A stretch of DNA of 40,293 nucleotides from an uncultured Bacteroidota bacterium (GTDB taxonomy: Bacteria; Bacteroidota; Bacteroidia; Flavobacteriales; Flavobacteriaceae): the NCBI GenBank assembly GCA_902515565.1, contig CABXVR010000011.1, forward strand, positions 1-40,293. Direction: 5' to 3'. The translations under genes and the position numbers were made by a program. The notes beneath the pieces are model-generated. The model saw only the letters and a list, made by a program, of their open reading frames with translations. It did not search any database and was not told the DNA's origin. Shown here piece after piece: positions 36,519 to 40,293 of this stretch; the first letter of the stretch is position 1, and every line of letters starts with the position of its first letter.

Positions 36519-37001
36519 ATGAAAAAAATAAACTTCTTTATTATACTTTATTTTTCAATAAATTTGGTGGTCTCTCAACAGAATAACAATTTTTCAAGTG
36601 AGAGCTCTAATAAAAACAATTCATACAATTGGATTGTTGACTATCCTGAAAATATTAGATTACCTTTTACAAATTTAGAAATCCAAAAGCTTAAATATAT
36701 TTATGGTGATCAATTGAAAAAGTATGTTTTGGATAAACCTTCTAGAGTTAAGGATATTAAACATATTTTTAGAAATAGGGTTGTAATCCAAAATGAAGAA
36801 GTAAAGGATATTTCAAATTATCCGCTTTTATCCACTATTTCTGTTTTTGATGTTTTTAACAATTCAATACAATCTCATGTATTTAATAAAGACAATTTTA
36901 ATCCATTGATTTATAATTTTAATTTTAATTCAAAAACAAGATTAATCTATAGAGTTGATAACACTAATTATTTAATTGTCATTAAATCAAAATTTAATTA
37001 A
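36519..37001 (+). CDS. Hypothetical exported protein preceding a large surface protein
   Basis: The family is not recognised. The 160-residue product begins with a signal peptide (MKKINFFIILYFSINLVVSQ, cleavage after about residue 19). It then has an Asn/Ser-rich linker and a conserved-looking region with WIVDYPENIRLPFTNLEIQK and LKYIYGDQLKKYVLDKPSR. There is no lipobox, no internal membrane helix and no T9SS sorting domain, so it is likely periplasmic. It ends 7 nt before the start of the very large exported protein and presumably is co-transcribed with it; it could be a chaperone or partner for that protein, which is inference from position only. Confidence 0.82.
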   Translation: MKKINFFIILYFSINLVVSQQNNNFSSESSNKNNSYNWIVDYPENIRLPFTNLEIQKLKYIYGDQLKKYVLDKPSRVKDIKHIFRNRVVIQNEEVKDISNYPLLSTISVFDVFNNSIQSHVFNKDNFNPLIYNFNFNSKTRLIYRVDNTNYLIVIKSKFN

Positions 37002-37008
37002 AGCATAT

Positions 37009-40000
37009 ATGAAAAAGTATCTATTTCTATTTTTTATGCTTTTACCATTTATTGGTTTATCTCAAGACATATTAATTAGTGAAGGTGGTACTATAAATAC
37101 CTGCTCTGGAACTTTACTTGATTCAGGTGGAGCTAGCGGAAATTATTCTAGCAATGAAAATTATTCTATAACTATTTGTCCTGATAATCCTGGTCAAAAT
37201 ATTGAATTAGATTTCACTTCTTTTAGTACACAACTAAATGCTGATATTTTAACAATTTATGATGGGCCTGATAATACTGGAACAGGAACAACTTATTCAG
37301 GAAATGCTACTCAAAGTCCCGGTTTTATTACTGCAACTAATTCAACTGGTTGTATAACAGTTGAGTTTTTTAGTAATGCTGCAGCAAACACAACTGGATT
37401 TGCAGCAAATATTTCATGTTATGAACCATGTCAAGAAATTATTGGTTCCATTGATAGTGTTTCTCCAGAACCAAATGCAGAAGGTCAGGTGACAGTTTGC
37501 CCTGGTGAAGAAGTGACTTTTACAGCATCTGGTGAGTTTTCCAACTCAAGTGAAGGTGCAACTTTTGCCTGGGAATTTGGAGATGGTACAACAGCAGAAG
37601 GATTAACCGTTAGTAAGGTATATGATCAGTCTGGAATCTTTTCGGCTGGACTTGTTATTACAGATACTAATCCTCTTGGGTGTTCTTCATTACAAATTAC
37701 ACAAATTGTAATTGTAGCTCCTTCAATTGATTTTACTGGAACTGAAGCCGGAAAGACTGAACTTTGTTTTGGTGATTCAACAACATTATTTGGTGTGGCC
37801 GAAAGTACACAATTAGAAGATTGTGCCCCTGAAATATTTGAACAGACTTGGCTTGAAGACACTCAAACCACAGGTCAACAAGCGTCTTATGAATCTACAA
37901 TTTCTGTTGAGTGTTACGCTGATGGCTTAGAATTTACGGATATTTCACAGCTTATTCAAATATGTGTTGTTATAGAACATTCCTTTATTGGAGATCTAGA
38001 TATGTTATTGACAGCTCCAAATGGTCAATCTGTTTATTTTGCACAATATGGAGATGGAAATGACCCAGGTACTTCATTAGGTATTCCTGATGAACTTGAT
38101 AATGGAAATCCAGGGACTGGCTTTGAATACTGTTTCACTCCAGATGCAACTGCGGACATTTCTTCAACTGGTGGAACAACTGTTCCAGCAGGAATTTATG
38201 GAGCTTCCAATGGTTCATCTTTTACAGATCTTTTAGGAACTTCATTGAATGGAGATTGGACTTTTACAGTTATAGACAGTTGGGCGGCAGATGATGGAAC
38301 CATTTTTTCTTGGAATCTTGATTTTGATCCTGCTTTATCAGCACCACCGTCAGAAATAATTTCACAACTTTGGTTAGATGATCCATCCATAGTTTCTGTT
38401 GAAGGTAATAATATTGTCGTTAGTCCAACAGAGTCCGGTGAAATATGTTATACTTATGTAGTTCAGGACGATTTTGGTTGTGAATACTCAGAAACTATTT
38501 GCATCAATGTTGAAGAGGAGATAGTTACAGAACAGGCTATAAATTTATTTATATGCGACCCTTTAACCACTGATTTATTTTTTGACTTTACTGAAAATGA
38601 AAGTCTGATATCCTCGATTGCTACTGACCCTGATAATTTAATTATTTCTTTTTATGAATCTTTAGAGGATGCCGAAAACGAATCTAATCCAATTACTGAA
38701 ATATCCAATTATTTAGGATTTGATGATCAAATAATTAATGTAAGAATTGAATATTTAGAATCAAACTGTTACGAAACCCAATCTTTTACTTTAAATGTTA
38801 CTGATCCTCCTGTAGTTAATCCAGTCGATAAGTTATTTATTTGTGATGATGAAACAGATGATGGTTTTGTTGATTATGATCTTAATAATTTTAATTCTCA
38901 ACTTTTAGGAGATCAATCTGAAAATGATTATTTAGTTTCTTATTATCTAAGTTATGATGATGCTTATAACGGAACTAATGAATTAGAAATGCCATATGAA
39001 ATCTCTAATAGTTCAATATTTTACCCCAGAATAGATGTAATAGGAACAACAGGCTGTTTTAATATAGGCGATTCAGATATTTTAAGTTTTCAAGTTAATC
39101 CACCAGATGATTCTTCTTTTGAAATGACTCCTACATGTGATGGAGGGACAGCAAATATCACTGGATTTTTTGGGGGAACTTTTGTATTTAACGAAGCTCC
39201 AACTGATGGTGCAGTAATAGACTCTTCAACTGGTTTAATTACAGGTGGAGATTACAATACTACATACTCAGTTAGCTATACAACAAACGGAGATTGTCCA
39301 ACAACTACTGTAGTTCCATTTACATCTGTTGAAGATGACGATTCTTCCTTTGAGATGACTCCTACATGTGATGGTGGAACAGCAAAAATTACAGGATTAG
39401 CAGGAGGAACTTTCTCATTTGATACAGCTCCAACTGATGGAGCAGTAATTGATTCTTCAACTGGTTTAATTACAGGTGGTGATTACAATACCACTTATTC
39501 AGTTAGCTATACTACTGTAGGTAATTGTCCAACAACCACTATAGTTTCAGTTACATCTATTATTGCAGATGATTCTTCCTTTGAGATGACTCCTACATGT
39601 GATGGAGGAACAGCTACTATTACAGGCTTAGCAGGAGGAACTTTCACATTTGATACAGCTCCAACTGATGGAGCAATAATAGACTCTTCTACTGGTACTG
39701 TATCCCAAGGGGGCTATGGGGTAGATTATTTTATTATATACACAACTAATGGAGATTGTCCAACTTCATCAATTGTTAATTTTTCTTCAGCAGTTCTTCC
39801 AGTTATTAGCGATCCAACTCCATTTGAAGTTTGTGATGATAATATTGCAGATGGTTTTGTTGAGATGGACTTAAGTATTAAAAATTCAGAAATTACAAAT
39901 GGTAATTCTAATTATGCAGTTACTTATTATTTAACTAGTGAGGATGCAAGTACAGCTAATAGTCCATTAACCTTACCATACACCAATATATCAAACCCTC

Positions 40001-40293
40001 AGACTATATTTATTAGAGTTGTTGATATTATATATGGCTGTTTTGTTACAACATCTATGGATCTTATTGTTCAATCTGCACCTGCGGCAAATACTCCTCC
40101 TGTTCTTGAGTATTGTGATGCTGATGCCGATGGTTTTGGAGTATTTACTCTCAATCAAGTGGATTCGGAAATAACTTCTGGTCAAACAGGTCTAGTTGTA
40201 ACATACCATGAAACACAAGCTGATGCAGAAAACAATGTTAATGCAATTACAGGAGATTATAATAACATTGTTCAATACCAACAGACTATTTAT
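37009..40293 (+). CDS. Very large modular exported protein, T9SS/adhesin type (3' end outside window)
   Basis: The frame is open from the ATG at 37009 to the last base, 1095 codons without a stop. Domains in order: signal peptide (1-19, ...FIGLSQ); CUB-like domain (about 28-137, with LTIYDGPDNTG and Cys pairs); PKD domain (about 160-227, FAWEFGDGTT); proprotein-convertase P-domain (about 300-441, FIGDLDMLLTAPNGQ, LNGDWTFTVIDSWAADDG). These are followed by two Cys-Asp modules (about 510-600 and 600-699, FICDDETDDGFVDYDL), three tandem 77-residue repeats (700-930), and two more Cys-Asp modules (from about 938 and 1032, VCDDNIADGFVEMDL). The DxxxDGF runs suggest calcium binding. Similar Bacteroidota proteins end in a T9SS type B sorting domain; that end is not visible here. 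A role in adhesion or gliding is inference. Confidence 0.9.
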   Translation, partial: MKKYLFLFFMLLPFIGLSQDILISEGGTINTCSGTLLDSGGASGNYSSNENYSITICPDNPGQNIELDFTSFSTQLNADILTIYDGPDNTGTGTTYSGNATQSPGFITATNSTGCITVEFFSNAAANTTGFAANISCYEPCQEIIGSIDSVSPEPNAEGQVTVCPGEEVTFTASGEFSNSSEGATFAWEFGDGTTAEGLTVSKVYDQSGIFSAGLVITDTNPLGCSSLQITQIVIVAPSIDFTGTEAGKTELCFGDSTTLFGVAESTQLEDCAPEIFEQTWLEDTQTTGQQASYESTISVECYADGLEFTDISQLIQICVVIEHSFIGDLDMLLTAPNGQSVYFAQYGDGNDPGTSLGIPDELDNGNPGTGFEYCFTPDATADISSTGGTTVPAGIYGASNGSSFTDLLGTSLNGDWTFTVIDSWAADDGTIFSWNLDFDPALSAPPSEIISQLWLDDPSIVSVEGNNIVVSPTESGEICYTYVVQDDFGCEYSETICINVEEEIVTEQAINLFICDPLTTDLFFDFTENESLISSIATDPDNLIISFYESLEDAENESNPITEISNYLGFDDQIINVRIEYLESNCYETQSFTLNVTDPPVVNPVDKLFICDDETDDGFVDYDLNNFNSQLLGDQSENDYLVSYYLSYDDAYNGTNELEMPYEISNSSIFYPRIDVIGTTGCFNIGDSDILSFQVNPPDDSSFEMTPTCDGGTANITGFFGGTFVFNEAPTDGAVIDSSTGLITGGDYNTTYSVSYTTNGDCPTTTVVPFTSVEDDDSSFEMTPTCDGGTAKITGLAGGTFSFDTAPTDGAVIDSSTGLITGGDYNTTYSVSYTTVGNCPTTTIVSVTSIIADDSSFEMTPTCDGGTATITGLAGGTFTFDTAPTDGAIIDSSTGTVSQGGYGVDYFIIYTTNGDCPTSSIVNFSSAVLPVISDPTPFEVCDDNIADGFVEMDLSIKNSEITNGNSNYAVTYYLTSEDASTANSPLTLPYTNISNPQTIFIRVVDIIYGCFVTTSMDLIVQSAPAANTPPVLEYCDADADGFGVFTLNQVDSEITSGQTGLVVTYHETQADAENNVNAITGDYNNIVQYQQTIY
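39106..39798 (+). repeat. Three tandem in-frame 231-bp repeats inside the large exported protein
   Basis: Units start at 39106, 39337 and 39568, exactly 231 bp (77 codons) apart. Each begins DDSSFEMTPTCDGGTA and continues with GGTF, APTDGA, IDSSTG and GDCPT or GNCPT. Units 1 and 2 keep LITGGDYNTTYSVSYTT; unit 3 diverges there to TVSQGGYGVDYFIIYTT. Long stretches are identical at DNA level, so the array looks recently duplicated. Confidence 0.93.

Noticed and set aside
39106-39798. CRISPR-like array
   Set aside because: The period is 231 bp, in frame and without unique spacers; it is a protein-coding repeat.
37626-40185. Minus-strand open frames opposite the large exported protein
   Set aside because: They lie antisense to recognisable PKD, P-domain and repeat coding sequence and show no protein family features.

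Overview
The window is a strongly AT-rich stretch of chromosome from a marine member of the Bacteroidota, most probably a proteorhodopsin-bearing flavobacterium. The evidence is a Flavobacteriia-type proteorhodopsin with a Blh retinal-forming oxygenase, a fused SecDF, type IX secretion (T9SS) sorting remnants and a large CUB/PKD/P-domain surface protein. In addition, ribosomal protein L17 has a long tail, and several genes are preceded by the Bacteroidota promoter element TAnnTTTG instead of a Shine-Dalgarno sequence. There is no rRNA, tRNA, CRISPR array, insertion sequence or prophage. No gene-free gap exceeds 300 bases.

Positions 1-8138 hold the end of the spc ribosomal operon and the whole alpha operon on the plus strand: rplE (5' end cut off), rpsN, rpsH, rplF, rplR, rpsE, rpmD, rplO, secY, infA, rpmJ, rpsM, rpsK, rpsD, rpoA, rplQ. 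An unknown secreted protein (8182-8895) rides at the end, before a clear terminator. Positions 9023-16601 are central metabolism and translation on the plus strand: carA, eno, gltA, two adjacent guanidino-group-modifying enzymes (a DDAH-like protein and CtlX) and argS.

Positions 16623-19518 form a light-harvesting cassette set into a housekeeping context. A shared two-way terminator separates argS from a minus-strand proteorhodopsin. Next comes an unrecognised minus-strand membrane protein with its own terminator, then a divergent plus-strand blh whose product would make retinal from beta-carotene. Housekeeping genes resume with ffh and folD. Positions 21911-22373 carry the remnant of a T9SS-exported protein: a signal peptide and a sorting domain in different frames.

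A minus-strand group follows (lipoprotein, rluF, VOC-fold protein), then plus-strand queE, asnB, gyrB-mdh and secDF. Positions 32828-36366 are a tight five-gene minus-strand operon, folE-cysS-yidD-lgt-DUF3817, combining pterin synthesis, Cys-tRNA charging and membrane-protein/lipoprotein biogenesis. The window ends in a small unknown exported protein followed 7 nt later by a very large modular exported protein. That gene has three tandem 231-bp in-frame repeats and is still open at the last base.

The most interesting targets are the unidentified membrane protein between proteorhodopsin and blh, the repeat-bearing surface protein with its small partner, the operator-like palindromes before secDF, and the possibly leaderless queE promoter.
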